Below are positions 8,043-17,114 of a stretch of DNA of 30,621 nucleotides, in pieces. Numbering within the stretch: the stretch's first letter is position 1; every line of letters starts with the position of its first letter. The notes below the pieces were generated by a model, which was given only the letters and a program-made list of their open reading frames with translations, was not told where the DNA came from and searched no databases. The stretch comes from an uncultured Oscillospiraceae bacterium (lineage in GTDB: Bacteria; Bacillota; Clostridia; Oscillospirales; Ruminococcaceae), in contig CAJTMU010000018.1 of NCBI GenBank assembly GCA_910577365.1, positions 9,832-40,452 of the forward strand, read 5' to 3'. Position numbers and translations under genes: made by a program.

Positions 8043-8816
8043 CTACTTTACAAAGAATTTCACAATAATCATAGCCGCTCCCAACGCCGCCAGCACCACG
8101 CCTGTAACTCTGTTTAGCGTTTTCGCCGAAGCCTTGTTGGCAAAAAGGGCGCTGAATCTTGCGCCAACAAGCGTTGCGATAATACAGACAACAAGAGCCG
8201 TGGTATCCGGCATACTTCCCGATACCGCGACATGGGAAACCGCCCCTGTAAGCGCAGTAAACGTCATAATAAAAACGCTTGTTCCCACCGCAGTCTTAAG
8301 TTCATAGCCCAGCACCCCGGTAAGTATAAGAAGCAGCATCATTCCGCCGCCCGCGCCGATAAATCCGCATATAAATCCTATTATAACTCCGCACAGTATC
8401 GAGCTGACTACCTTCTGCCTTGCGGACTTTTCCTCCTGCTTTTCCTTTGTAGCCATCACGGGCCTTACGATAAATTTAACGCCCAGCAGCAGCGTCATGA
8501 ATACCGAAAAGCCGCCCATCGCTGTATTGGGAACAAGCGAAGCTATCCAGCTTCCGACCATAGTAAAGCACAGCACACTTACAAGCATTACCAGTCCGTT
8601 TTTTATATCCAGATTTTTGTTTTTGCCGTAGGTGTATGCCGACACCGCCGAAGCAAGCACATCCGAAGCAAGCGCGATACCCACCGCCTCATACGCCTCA
8701 AACCCGCAGAATGTTATCAGCATTGGCGATATCACCGCCGCCGCGGAAAGCCCTGCCAACCCCGTGCCCACACCTGCACCAAGCCCCGCGATAATATAAA
8801 TTATAATGCTTACCAT
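8043..8816 (-). CDS. TauE/SafE (TSUP) family membrane permease
   Basis: The 257-residue protein shows eight predicted membrane helices in two homologous halves. Each half opens with the TSUP glycine-rich motif: GLGAGVGTGLAGLSAAAVISP (written about residues 11-31) and FICGFIGAGGGMMLLLIL (about 149-166). TSUP proteins export or import small organic or sulfur anions such as sulfite, sulfoacetate or taurine-derived compounds. The substrate is not predictable here. AGGGAGGA stands five bases before the ATG. The hypothetical 123-residue gene follows 22 bp downstream. Confidence 0.88.
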   Translation of the reverse strand: MVSIIIYIIAGLGAGVGTGLAGLSAAAVISPMLITFCGFEAYEAVGIALASDVLASAVSAYTYGKNKNLDIKNGLVMLVSVLCFTMVGSWIASLVPNTAMGGFSVFMTLLLGVKFIVRPVMATKEKQEEKSARQKVVSSILCGVIIGFICGFIGAGGGMMLLLILTGVLGYELKTAVGTSVFIMTFTALTGAVSHVAVSGSMPDTTALVVCIIATLVGARFSALFANKASAKTLNRVTGVVLAALGAAMIIVKFFVK

Positions 8817-9047
8817 TATATTCCTCCCTATGTCGCCCTAAGCTGTAATACTTTCAAGTTATATTGACAAGAGACAAATGTTTTAAAGAATTATCATAAT
8901 TCCCGCAAGCACGCTCGGCTTTACCTCGCTCCGCTTAGCATAATTGCGGGATTAGACCGGATTTTGCCGCGCAAATCTGACTCTTTTTGAAAATCCGATA
9001 TGGGAGCGTTATGTTGCCGCACCTTTTTACACCCAAATCCCTCCATA
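8817..9047. other. Intergenic region with two consecutive stem-loops
   Basis: The 231-bp gap between the DUF3781 gene and the permease contains no credible gene. It has TCCCGCAA and TTGCGGGA as inverse 8-mers about 35 bases apart (near 8903-8951), and CGGATTTT and AAAATCCG about 25 bases apart (near 8959-8998). Neither is followed by a clean T tract. They may be terminators or a small structured repeat. Confidence 0.4.
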
Positions 9048-9293
9048 TTACAGCGGGCTTTTATGCGCGGTTATAATCGTATAGCTGGACGCGTTTACCG
9101 TGATAACGCAATTTTTCAAAGCGACATACCAATTTTTGCCCTCTCGCGAAATAATGGCTTCGGGAGAAAGAATTTTATCGCGGCAGTACTCCACAGCGTC
9201 CCCCTCAATTTGAAGATTTCGCCGTATGCGTTCCGCTCCCATAGGCGTTGTGTGAATCAGTTGAATGTTGCCAAGCAGCTCCTTACCTTCCAT
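9048..9293 (-). CDS. DUF3781 family protein
   Basis: This 81-residue protein starts at ATG 9293 with GGAGGAG upstream. It overlaps the end of the CYTH gene by 11 bp, which suggests translational coupling. It carries the family features: LLGNIQLIHTTPMGAERIRRN (about residues 6-26), a mid-protein C-R-D-K-I, and the C-terminal GKNWYV...ITVNASSYTIITAHK. A longer start at 9341 would add 16 residues inside the CYTH gene and is unlikely. DUF3781 proteins are small, cytosolic and of unknown function. The conserved Trp-Tyr and THxIITAHK-like end could form a binding site, but that is speculation. Confidence 0.8.
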   Translation of the reverse strand: MEGKELLGNIQLIHTTPMGAERIRRNLQIEGDAVEYCRDKILSPEAIISREGKNWYVALKNCVITVNASSYTIITAHKSPL

Positions 9294-9849
9294 TTTTCCT
9301 GTACTCCTCCAGAAATCTCCGTATTTTACCAGCACAGACACCGCCGCCTACGGTAAGCCCCGCCGCTTCAGCACATTGCGCAAGAACCGCGCGTGCCTCC
9401 GCTTCGTCTGTAAATTCTATTTCCAGCTCATAATCCGTTTTGCCGAAATATTCGCTTTTATCAAGGTCTATCTCCGCGCCGTCCAAACGCCTTACCGCGC
9501 GTGTCGTGGACAGCGCCCCCAGAAGGCGTACGCTTGGCAGAGGAATCTCCGCAGCTTCACCTGTCAGACCGTTCAGCAGCTCCGCCGAAAGCTCCTCGGG
9601 AACCTCCGCGCCAAGCTTTTTTTCCAGCTCGATACGGGAATAATCCCTGCCGTTGGGCAGCTTCACCTGCAAAAAGCAGTCCCCCCCTATCCTCCTTACG
9701 CGGCAGGTAATATGCCTGTCCGAAAGCGCCATCTCAGGAGTATCGTAATAATAGTTGATTTGTTCTATTATCTTATCCCACCTGTAAAAAGAGAGCAGCA
9801 TATCGTACTGCTCCCGCGTTAAAATAACCTTAAACTCATTCTCTACCAT
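9283..9849 (-). CDS. CYTH-domain protein (triphosphate-processing family)
   Basis: The start is placed at ATG 9849 (MVENEFKV), with GAGGG eight bases upstream. It fits the family, whose diagnostic ExExK lies at the N-terminus (E3-N-E-F-K7 here). A GTG at 9882 would add 11 residues. The 188-residue protein continues with QINYYYDTPEMAL, a basic CRVRRIG strand and an acidic LEIEF near the end, as expected for a CYTH tunnel enzyme. Members hydrolyse inorganic triphosphate or thiamine triphosphate, or make cAMP, so the exact reaction is open. It sits in a four-gene operon with a phosphodiesterase, biotin ligase and a DUF3781 gene. Confidence 0.8.
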   Translation of the reverse strand: MVENEFKVILTREQYDMLLSFYRWDKIIEQINYYYDTPEMALSDRHITCRVRRIGGDCFLQVKLPNGRDYSRIELEKKLGAEVPEELSAELLNGLTGEAAEIPLPSVRLLGALSTTRAVRRLDGAEIDLDKSEYFGKTDYELEIEFTDEAEARAVLAQCAEAAGLTVGGGVCAGKIRRFLEEYRKNGR

Positions 9850-9894
9850 ATCCGAATCCCTCAAAACGTTCACAAAGCTCACAATCCGCCCATA

Positions 9895-10611
9895 TCAGAC
9901 ATATCCCATTATCCCGCGGACGCTAACCTCGCTTGCATTTACCTCAAAGCGCCCGTTTTCGTCCTCGCAGACAAGAAAACCGTTTTCGGCAATATCCCGC
10001 GCAAAAGCCGTGCGCTCCCTGTCGTTTTCCATCAGCCTCACCTGCCGCCCCAAGGTAACGCAGCGCGGCTTGTATAGCTTGTATACCTCCGAAAAATCCA
10101 TTGCGCAAAGTGTTCTCACCCTTTCGGCAATATCCTTCGCAAGCTTGGTCTTGTCGGGAGATATTCCCGCCAGCTGCTTAAGCGAGCCTGCGTGAGGTAT
10201 GCCAGCCGCGCGAAAAAACTCCTCACTCTGTGAAATGTTCACTCCCAGCCCCACGACCACCGAAATATTGTCACCAAAACAAACACTTTCGCATAAAATA
10301 CCACAGACCTTGTGAGCGGAAACAATCACGTCGTTGGGCCACTTGATACCCGCTTCGGCTCCCGCTGCCTCAAGCGCCATGCACACCGCAGCTCCGCAGC
10401 AAAGCGTTACGGTAGCGGGCTGAGGCGGATTTTTCAGCAGCACGGACAACGGCAGCATTCCGCCGTCGGAAACCCAGCCATGACCGCGCCTTCCGCGTCC
10501 CGCGGTCTGCACCTCCGCCATTACCGCCGCTCCGTCCGGAAGCTCTCCTATACGGCGTTTAAGGTAGCTTATGGTGGAATCTACCTCGTCAAGATGTATC
10601 AGCCCGCTCAT
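9895..10611 (-). CDS. birA: Biotin--[acetyl-CoA-carboxylase] ligase, monofunctional
   Basis: The 238-residue protein has the biotin protein ligase core: AGRGRRGHGW (37-46) for biotinyl-AMP binding, KWPNDV (90-95), KVCGIL (101-106) with the conserved lysine, and VVGLGVNIS. A small C-terminal beta domain ends in VNASEVSVRGIMGYV. It activates biotin with ATP and transfers it to a lysine of carboxylase carrier domains. The N-terminal winged-helix of regulatory BirA is absent, so this is a group I enzyme that should not repress transcription. Its ATG overlaps the phosphodiesterase stop by 4 bp. Confidence 0.9.
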   Translation of the reverse strand: MSGLIHLDEVDSTISYLKRRIGELPDGAAVMAEVQTAGRGRRGHGWVSDGGMLPLSVLLKNPPQPATVTLCCGAAVCMALEAAGAEAGIKWPNDVIVSAHKVCGILCESVCFGDNISVVVGLGVNISQSEEFFRAAGIPHAGSLKQLAGISPDKTKLAKDIAERVRTLCAMDFSEVYKLYKPRCVTLGRQVRLMENDRERTAFARDIAENGFLVCEDENGRFEVNASEVSVRGIMGYV

Positions 10612-11093
10612 TTTTCATCCACCGCCAGAATATTCATTTTGATACCGCCCTCACTGTCGAGTTCAATAACGCCGTAGGTCGGCTTGTTGTGATTGCGCGG
10701 ACAATCGGGGCTTCCGGGGTTCATAAGGAACACCCCGTCAATATTCTCGGTTCGGTAAAGATGAGTATGCCCGAAAAGCGCAATTTTGCAGTCGTTGGTC
10801 TTGGCGTCGCTTATCAGTCTGTCCAGCCCGTCATGAACGTGCTGCAAATGCCCATGGCAGCAAAATATTTTATATCCGCACGCGGTTACTATCTGAGAGC
10901 TTTTATGCATTCCGAAATCCGAATTGCCACCGACATAGACCATGGGTTTATCAAGGTGGAGGTTCTGCACGTCGCGGGCTTCATTTTCACCATCTCCAAG
11001 ATGGATAAAAAGATCGGCGTCGAGATTTTTATTGACGATCTCATCAAGGACGGCAAAATTCCTATGGGTATCGGATACAACAATAATTTTCAT
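10608..11093 (-). CDS. YfcE/MJ0936-like metallophosphoesterase
   Basis: This 161-residue protein has the full calcineurin-like metal site: D8 and H10 in VSDTH, D34 in LGDGE, N57 in GGNSD, H80 and H82 in CHGH, and H109 and H111 in FGHTH. Family members are Mn-dependent phosphodiesterases acting on artificial substrates, and their natural targets are mostly unknown. The ATG has AAAGG about eight bases upstream. It heads the operon with birA (4-bp overlap), the CYTH gene and the DUF3781 gene. A weak promoter-like TATAAT lies near 11206 on this strand. Confidence 0.88.
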   Translation of the reverse strand: MKIIVVSDTHRNFAVLDEIVNKNLDADLFIHLGDGENEARDVQNLHLDKPMVYVGGNSDFGMHKSSQIVTACGYKIFCCHGHLQHVHDGLDRLISDAKTNDCKIALFGHTHLYRTENIDGVFLMNPGSPDCPRNHNKPTYGVIELDSEGGIKMNILAVDEK

Positions 11094-11263
11094 AAAAAGT
11101 ACCTTTCATTTTTCGCCGGATCGGTTTTGCGGGAATATTTCGCGAATATAATGTCATAAGCGTTAAAAACGCAGCGCCGACCCGCCTCGTAAAACAACTG
11201 ATATTTATTATATCATAATTAAGCGAAAAATAAAAGGGGTTTTTTAGATTATTTGGCGATAAT

Positions 11264-11429
11264 TTAAGGAAACACCGCCCAAAAACTGCGCGGCAATCTC
11301 TCCGGCGGATTTTTCGTCATACCGTGCAATAACAACGCGGGCTGCCGCCTGCCAAGAAGTAATTGCATAAAATGACGGAAAAGATTAACGTCAGTCGCTA
11401 TGTAAAGTATTTGCGCGGTGTTGCCTTAA
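11264..11429. mobile_element. MITE-like palindromic element, 166 bp
   Basis: TTAAGGAAACACCGC (11264-11278) and GCGGTGTTGCCTTAA (11415-11429) are inverse copies matching at 14 of 15 positions. Inside, a TTTTTCGTCAT segment pairs with ATGACGGAAAA, TGCAAT pairs with ATTGCA, and GCGG pairs with CCGC. The whole unit can fold into one long nested hairpin. It has no coding capacity. TTAA or TA at each edge could be a target duplication. It sits between the phosphodiesterase operon and the divergent small-gene operon. Confidence 0.6.
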
Positions 11430-11495
11430 GAACCTCGCCGAAAAGTCCGCGCCGCGGCTGTCGGCACTGGCTTTATCAGACAGGGAGGAATAACC

Positions 11496-11729
11496 ATGAA
11501 AGAAAACAGCTTTGAAAAACTATTGAACGCCGCCAGCCAGAAGCTCGGCTCCACCCCCGAACAATTAAGACAAGCGCTCGAAAAAGGCGATATTCAGGCG
11601 CTGTCCGCAAATCTATCCAAATCCGACAAGGAGAAGCTGCGGGCGGTCCTGTCAAACAAGGAACTTATGAACAAGCTTAAGGGGGCGTCCACACCCGAAG
11701 AGCTTATGAAAATGCTCGGCAAGCATTAA
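11496..11729 (+). CDS. Small uncharacterised helical protein (77 aa), first of a three-gene operon
   Basis: AGGGAGGA stands six bases before the ATG, one of the best ribosome binding sites in the window. The 77-residue protein is highly charged and should be all-helical. It reads FEKLLNAASQKLGSTPEQLRQALEKGD at the N-terminal half and ends in ELMNKLKGASTPEELMKMLGKH. Two STPE(Q/E)L motifs at about residues 18-23 and 66-71 suggest internal repetition. There is no signal peptide or cysteine. The next gene is 27 bp downstream. I do not recognise an assigned function. Confidence 0.65.
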   Translation: MKENSFEKLLNAASQKLGSTPEQLRQALEKGDIQALSANLSKSDKEKLRAVLSNKELMNKLKGASTPEELMKMLGKH

Positions 11730-11756
11730 CGGCGGCACAAAGGGGGTTGACGGCGC

Positions 11757-12068
11757 ATGGACAACATTGAGGATATTCTCCGCGCGCTGACAGAGGACGG
11801 TCCCGACGACGGAGATAACGAAGACAGCGGACAAAGCGGGGAGCAGGGCGGCTTGTTTGACGGACTGAACATGGATATGCTTATGAAGCTGATGACCCTC
11901 TTCGGCAGCATGAATCAGCAGGACGACAACGAGCGCTTCCTGCTGGCGCTCAAGCCTCTGCTCAAAGAGGAGAAGCGCCACAAAGTGGACATCGCCGTAA
12001 AAATGTTGAAGCTGTTCGCACTGTTGCCCATATTAAAGGAAAGCGGTCTGTTCGGCAACTTCTTATAG
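11757..12068 (+). CDS. Small uncharacterised protein with acidic linker (103 aa)
   Basis: The protein opens with a short helix (MDNIEDILRALTED), then an Asp/Glu/Gly-rich linker (about residues 15-35), then a Met/Leu-rich helix (LFDGLNMDMLMKLMTLFGSM). It ends in a conserved-looking RFLLALKPLLKEEKRHKVDIAVKMLKLFALLPIL. The pattern of kill-sized amphipathic helices without a signal peptide suggests a cytosolic or membrane-peripheral scaffold. AAAGGGGG lies about eight bases before the ATG. The gene sits between the 77-residue and 191-residue genes, so the three probably share one transcript. Function unknown. Confidence 0.65.
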   Translation: MDNIEDILRALTEDGPDDGDNEDSGQSGEQGGLFDGLNMDMLMKLMTLFGSMNQQDDNERFLLALKPLLKEEKRHKVDIAVKMLKLFALLPILKESGLFGNFL

Positions 12069-12115
12069 ATTAGGGGTATACACCGTATGCCGTCAACTGC
12101 AATGGGGGAAATTTT

Positions 12116-12691
12116 ATGGTATGGGATACGACACAATCTACGCTTTACACGCTGGGGGGCGCAGTTGAACGCCATAACGCGGGCTTCGGAGTAGCCTACG
12201 CGGGGAGCGGGGAGGCGGCGGAGAGCGCGGAATATGCGAAAGCCGAGCCTCCCTCGGCGCTGCCCGAAAGCGAAAAGATATGTCAAGAGCCGTGCAGCAC
12301 ACCGTTGGAAAACATTGAGGAAGCGGACGAAGCTGCAAACTTTGAGCAATACACACAGTCCGAACATACCGAGAGTCCCTCCCCCCATATTCCGCAGCCC
12401 GAGATGGCTTCCGAGCCTGTCCGCGCAAAAACGGAGCGCGTCGGCTCCTGCGAAAGGCATGAGGAGGTTCCCAAGGAAGAGTGCAACCCCCTAAGGTTAT
12501 GCGATGACTGCCCCCGCCGCTGTCCGAAATGCGGCAAGCCGCTGCCCGCGTCAAAGCCCTCAAACCCACTCGAAGCCCTGCTTGCCGACAAAGACACTCT
12601 GCTTCTGGCAGCGCTTATACTGTTGCTGTGGCACGAAAAAGCGGATATAAAGCTGATAGGTGCGCTGGCGTTTATATTATTCAGCAATTAG
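12116..12691 (+). CDS. Uncharacterised protein with CxxCxxxC-xxC cluster and C-terminal membrane anchor (191 aa)
   Basis: The first 120 residues are low-complexity, rich in Glu, Pro and Ser. Then follows a cysteine cluster CDDCPRRCPKCGKPLP (about residues 130-145), likely a zinc ribbon or metal site. The C-terminus is two short hydrophobic helices: TLLLAALILLLWHEKAD, then IKLIGALAFILF. That suggests a tail-anchored protein with a cytosolic metal-binding head. ATG 12116 follows GGGGGAA about seven bases upstream. The coding sequence is the third of a compact operon. The N-terminal part is unlikely to align well with relatives, whereas the cysteine cluster and tail should. Function unknown. Confidence 0.6.
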   Translation: MVWDTTQSTLYTLGGAVERHNAGFGVAYAGSGEAAESAEYAKAEPPSALPESEKICQEPCSTPLENIEEADEAANFEQYTQSEHTESPSPHIPQPEMASEPVRAKTERVGSCERHEEVPKEECNPLRLCDDCPRRCPKCGKPLPASKPSNPLEALLADKDTLLLAALILLLWHEKADIKLIGALAFILFSN

Positions 12692-12764
12692 CGCCGAAGC
12701 AGGCGCAAACCGCCCGCATATGAAATATCAAAAAAGCTTTGTGCCACGCAATGTTGACGCAGGA

Positions 12765-12835
12765 TTTTTTTGCGAGAGCCTGATTCGGTTTGTTCCGTGA
12801 AGCGGAATGAGCCGAATCGGGCGGGTCGCAAAAAA
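12765..12835. repeat. 71-bp nested palindrome downstream of the small-gene operon
   Basis: Three stacked stems share one axis: TTTTTTTGCGA with TCGCAAAAAA, CTGATTCGG with CCGAATCGG, and TTCCG with CGGAA. The structure is symmetric and has no T tract after it on the plus strand. It could be a terminator acting in both directions, or a small palindromic repeat. The rest of 12692-12918 shows no gene. Confidence 0.6.
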
Positions 12836-12918
12836 TTTCAAATTTGAATAAATCAAATTAGATCAACACTTTATCCACAACCTGTTTTGTTTTTTCAGAA
12901 AAAAATCAGATTTCCCCC

Positions 12919-12947
12919 TTGAAAAATAAAGCGAAATAGGGTATAAT
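12919..12947 (+). promoter_or_regulatory. Sigma-A promoter of the cysE-cysS T-box transcript
   Basis: TTGAAA (12919-12924), a 17-base spacer and TATAAT (12942-12947) precede the T-box leader. Transcription should start near 12954. Confidence 0.8.
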
Positions 12948-12953
12948 AATATA

Positions 12954-13215
12954 AAATGTCGGAGAAATGGCTTCGGCGATATAATTTAAAGGCATAACGC
13001 AGCAAGAGTAGCCTGTTTTCGGTCACACAGAGAGCCGCGCGGCGGTGGAAGCGCGGTTGACGGGACAAGTGAAGTGCGGCTGCCAGCCGGCGCGGGGAAA
13101 CAGCAGTATCCGCGTCCGTTTTCCGCGTTAAGGAGTTCGAGGGGCATAAAGCCCGAAGCGAAGTGGAACCGCGTACTTAACGCCTTCGCACCGTTTGGTG
13201 CGGGGGCGATTTTCA
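12954..13215 (+). ncRNA. Cysteine T-box leader (tRNA-Cys-sensing riboswitch)
   Basis: The region has the ordered T-box parts. AAGAGTAG marks the Stem I 5' side, AGAGAGCCG and GGTGGAAGCG mark its distal loops, and GAAG precedes the specifier TGC (13075-13077), a cysteine codon. The T-box core reads AAGTGGAACCGCG (about 13161-13173). A competing terminator hairpin pairs CGCCTTCGCACC with GGTGCGGGGGCG (13181-13208), followed by ATTTT. Uncharged tRNA-Cys should stabilise the antiterminator and switch on cysE-cysS when cysteine is short. The specifier was assigned by position relative to known T-boxes, not by folding software. Confidence 0.88.
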
Positions 13216-13294
13216 GTTGACGGCAAAGTTGTCCGCGAGCGAAAGATTTTCGCAAGCCCGCGCGGCACAGTGATTTTATTAGTCAGGAGAGTAT

Positions 13295-13956
13295 ATGTTT
13301 GACAGGATAAAAGAGGAAGTATCGTCCATAATGTCCCGCGATCCCGCCATGCGTTCGCCGTGGGAGGTGCTTTTCATGTGCCCCTCATACAAGGCGATAA
13401 AGAGCTATCGCAGGGCGCACTGGTTCTTCGAGCGCGGACATATTCTTATCGCGCGGCACATTTCCATGCGCTGCCGCAGAAAGACGGGAATAGAGATACA
13501 CCCCGGCGCGAAAATAGGAAAGCGGCTGTTTATCGACCACGGCGCGGGGGTGGTCATCGGCGAGACCACTGAAATAGGCGATGACTGCACGCTGTATCAG
13601 AACGTTACTCTCGGGGGAACGGGAAAGGACGTGGGAAAACGCCACCCGACACTCGGCAACAACGTGCTGGTGGGAGCGGGCGCAAGAGTTCTCGGTCCTT
13701 TTAAGATAGGTGACAACTCCAAGATAGCCGCCAACGCGGTGGTGCTGGAGGAAGTGCCGCCCAACTGCACCGCCGTGGGCGTTCCCGCGCGGGTAGTCAA
13801 GCGCGACGGCGTGAGGATATGCAACGATCTCGACCAGATACATATCCCCGATCCCGTGTCACAGCTGCTTTGCGAGCACAGAATGTATATCGACAGGCTC
13901 ACCAAGGAGATAGACGAGCTAAAATCGGAAATAAAAACCCTTAAGGAGGACGGCAA

Positions 13957-13963
<7 letters not shown>
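13295..13963 (+). CDS. cysE: Serine O-acetyltransferase
   Basis: This 222-residue enzyme makes O-acetylserine from serine and acetyl-CoA, the committed step to cysteine. The N-terminal helical part (1-60) leads into the left-handed beta-helix. There TGIEIHPGAKIGKRLFIDHG carries the catalytic Asp-His (DHG), followed by VVIGETTEIGDDC, the QNVTLGGTGK turn with KRHPT, and IGDNSKIAANAVV. The C-terminus is a long coiled helix ending KEDGKC. Its length suits the short Firmicutes type. AGGAG lies six bases before the ATG. The last 7 bp overlap cysS, so the two are translationally coupled under the cysteine T-box. Confidence 0.95.
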
Positions 13964-15354
<1,391 letters not shown>

Positions 15355-15384
15355 CGGGCTATCCGAAAGGACGGGAAACGGGAT

Positions 15385-16170
15385 ATGAGAAAAATTTTTG
15401 CGGGAATTGCCGCGGCAATAGCCGCGCTGTCCCTTAGCGGCTGTATATCCACCAAGACCTATAACGCCATGGAGAACTATGATTTCGTGAATATGAACAC
15501 GGATTTTATACAGCTCCGTGAGCCGCATGAGGGAGATAAAATAGCCATAATCGACACGGAATACGGCGAAATACGCGCGGTGCTGTACGAGCAGTACGCC
15601 CCGAACACCGTAGCTGATTTTATAGAGCGCGCGGAAAACGGCGAATTTGACAACAAAACCGTTTACGGCGTAATGCCCGACGTATATTTCATGACAGGCG
15701 GACACGAGAACGACAAGGGCGCTTACACAGGCAGAATCAGCGACGACGAGCTTATCGCCAACGAATACACTCCGGACCTTTGGCCGTTCCGCGGGGCGCT
15801 GGTTTCCTTTTCGGAGAAATCGGGCTTCAGCGACGCGAGGTGGTTTATCTGCAACACCGACAAGGAAACTCTCACCGAGGACGCGATAAATCAGCTTAAG
15901 GACAGCGTTTCAAACCGCGAGGATGAAAAAGAGCGGGACAACCTTATTACTCTCTTCGACAAATTTTACGAGATAGGCGGAGTATTCGGACTTGCGGGCT
16001 ACCAGACTATTTTCGGGCAGACATACGAAGGGCTGGACGTGGTGGAAAGGCTTTGCAATATCCCCTCCGAAAGCAATCTCCGCGCTAAGGAGGACGTTAT
16101 GATAAACAGCGTAACCATCTCGGAATACAGCGCGGACGAAACAAGCGAAATAAATGAAACAAAGGAATAA
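15385..16170 (+). CDS. Degenerate cyclophilin-like lipoprotein
   Basis: The 261-residue protein has a lipoprotein signal with lipobox LSGC (lipid-modified C20). The fold follows cyclophilin: IAIIDTEYGEIRAVLYEQYAPNTV at the start of the domain, and TIFGQTYEGLDVVERL near its end. However, the catalytic HR(V/I)...F(M)xQGG segment reads VYGVMPDVYFMTGG. The active-site Arg is replaced by Gly and the Gln is missing, so isomerase activity is doubtful. It may be a chaperone or binding module. It lies 30 bp after cysS and 14 bp before the next paralogue, so read-through from the T-box transcript is likely. Confidence 0.75.
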   Translation: MRKIFAGIAAAIAALSLSGCISTKTYNAMENYDFVNMNTDFIQLREPHEGDKIAIIDTEYGEIRAVLYEQYAPNTVADFIERAENGEFDNKTVYGVMPDVYFMTGGHENDKGAYTGRISDDELIANEYTPDLWPFRGALVSFSEKSGFSDARWFICNTDKETLTEDAINQLKDSVSNREDEKERDNLITLFDKFYEIGGVFGLAGYQTIFGQTYEGLDVVERLCNIPSESNLRAKEDVMINSVTISEYSADETSEINETKE

Positions 16171-16184
16171 AGAAAGGTGATAAA

Positions 16185-17057
16185 ATGAGGTTTAAAAATA
16201 TTTTACTGATTGCTCTGACTGCGGCAGGCTGTCTTTTTACAGCCTGCAAATCAAACGACGGCGCTTCCGGCAGCTCAAGCAGCCCCGACAGCTCAGTTCC
16301 GGACAGCAACGGGGTTTCCGCGGCAAATATCGCAGGGAACGTAGGAGAGGTCGCTCCGAAAAGCGGCGATCTGATAGCGGAATTTGAAATAAAGGGTTTC
16401 GGCACTATACGTGCGGTTCTGTTTCCCGATGCGGCTCCCACGGGCGTGGAAAACTTTAGGCTGCTTGCCGACGAAGGATTTTATGACGGACTGACAATAC
16501 ACAGGGTGGTGAGCGATTTCATGTTCCAGGGCGGCTCACTCAACGGTGACGGCACTGGCGGTGACGCGCTTGTGAACGGCGGCAGCTTCGGGATAGAAAC
16601 CGCAAACAATATGCGCCATTTCTACGGGGCGCTTTGCTACGCAAACGCGAGAGGCACAAATTCCACCCAGTTTTACATTGTTAATAATAAAGAGTCTCAG
16701 GACCTTGGCAATGATTTTTCCCACATATACGCCTATGCCGAGCAGTATGAGCAGGCAGCAAAGGACGCGGGCAGCGATATGGAAAAGGAATACTACGATT
16801 TTCAGGCGGAATATTACCGAAATATGGCGGGCTGGGCTGAAAACGCAACCGATGAAATCAAAAACAAATATAAAGAGGTTGGGGGTACGCCCACCCTTGA
16901 CGGAAACTACACTGTTTTCGGACAGGTCTATGACGGATTTGACGTTATAGAAAGCGTTTCGGCGGTCGAGGTAGAGGATAACGGCATGGGTGAGGTATCC
17001 AAACCCATTCAGGAAATAACCATATCTTCTGTAAAGGTGTATGAGTACACCGAATAA
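16185..17057 (+). CDS. Cyclophilin-type peptidyl-prolyl isomerase lipoprotein
   Basis: The 290-residue exported lipoprotein has two possible lipoboxes near residues 13-16 (TAAGC) and 18-21 (FTAC). A Ser/Asp/Gly-rich linker runs to about residue 55. The cyclophilin domain is well kept: FRLLADEGFYDGLTIHRVV, then SDFMFQGGSLNGDGTGG with the active-site Arg, Phe, Met and Gln, and later ARGTNSTQFYIVNN. A helical insertion (about 175-225, rich in Glu, Lys and Tyr) splits the domain. It should fold exported proteins at the membrane surface. It is the middle member of three tandem paralogues, with AAAGGTG before the ATG. Confidence 0.85.
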   Translation: MRFKNILLIALTAAGCLFTACKSNDGASGSSSSPDSSVPDSNGVSAANIAGNVGEVAPKSGDLIAEFEIKGFGTIRAVLFPDAAPTGVENFRLLADEGFYDGLTIHRVVSDFMFQGGSLNGDGTGGDALVNGGSFGIETANNMRHFYGALCYANARGTNSTQFYIVNNKESQDLGNDFSHIYAYAEQYEQAAKDAGSDMEKEYYDFQAEYYRNMAGWAENATDEIKNKYKEVGGTPTLDGNYTVFGQVYDGFDVIESVSAVEVEDNGMGEVSKPIQEITISSVKVYEYTE

Positions 17058-17067
17058 CGGCTTACAG

Positions 17068-17087
17068 ACTCCGCGAAGCTGCGGAGT
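17068..17087 (+). repeat. Intercistronic stem-loop between cyclophilin genes
   Basis: ACTCCGC and GCGGAGT pair around a 6-base loop between the second and third cyclophilin genes. There is no T tract, so it more likely affects mRNA processing or stability than termination. Confidence 0.5.
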
Positions 17088-17114
17088 ACTACATATATGA
17101 AAGGAAAGCATATC

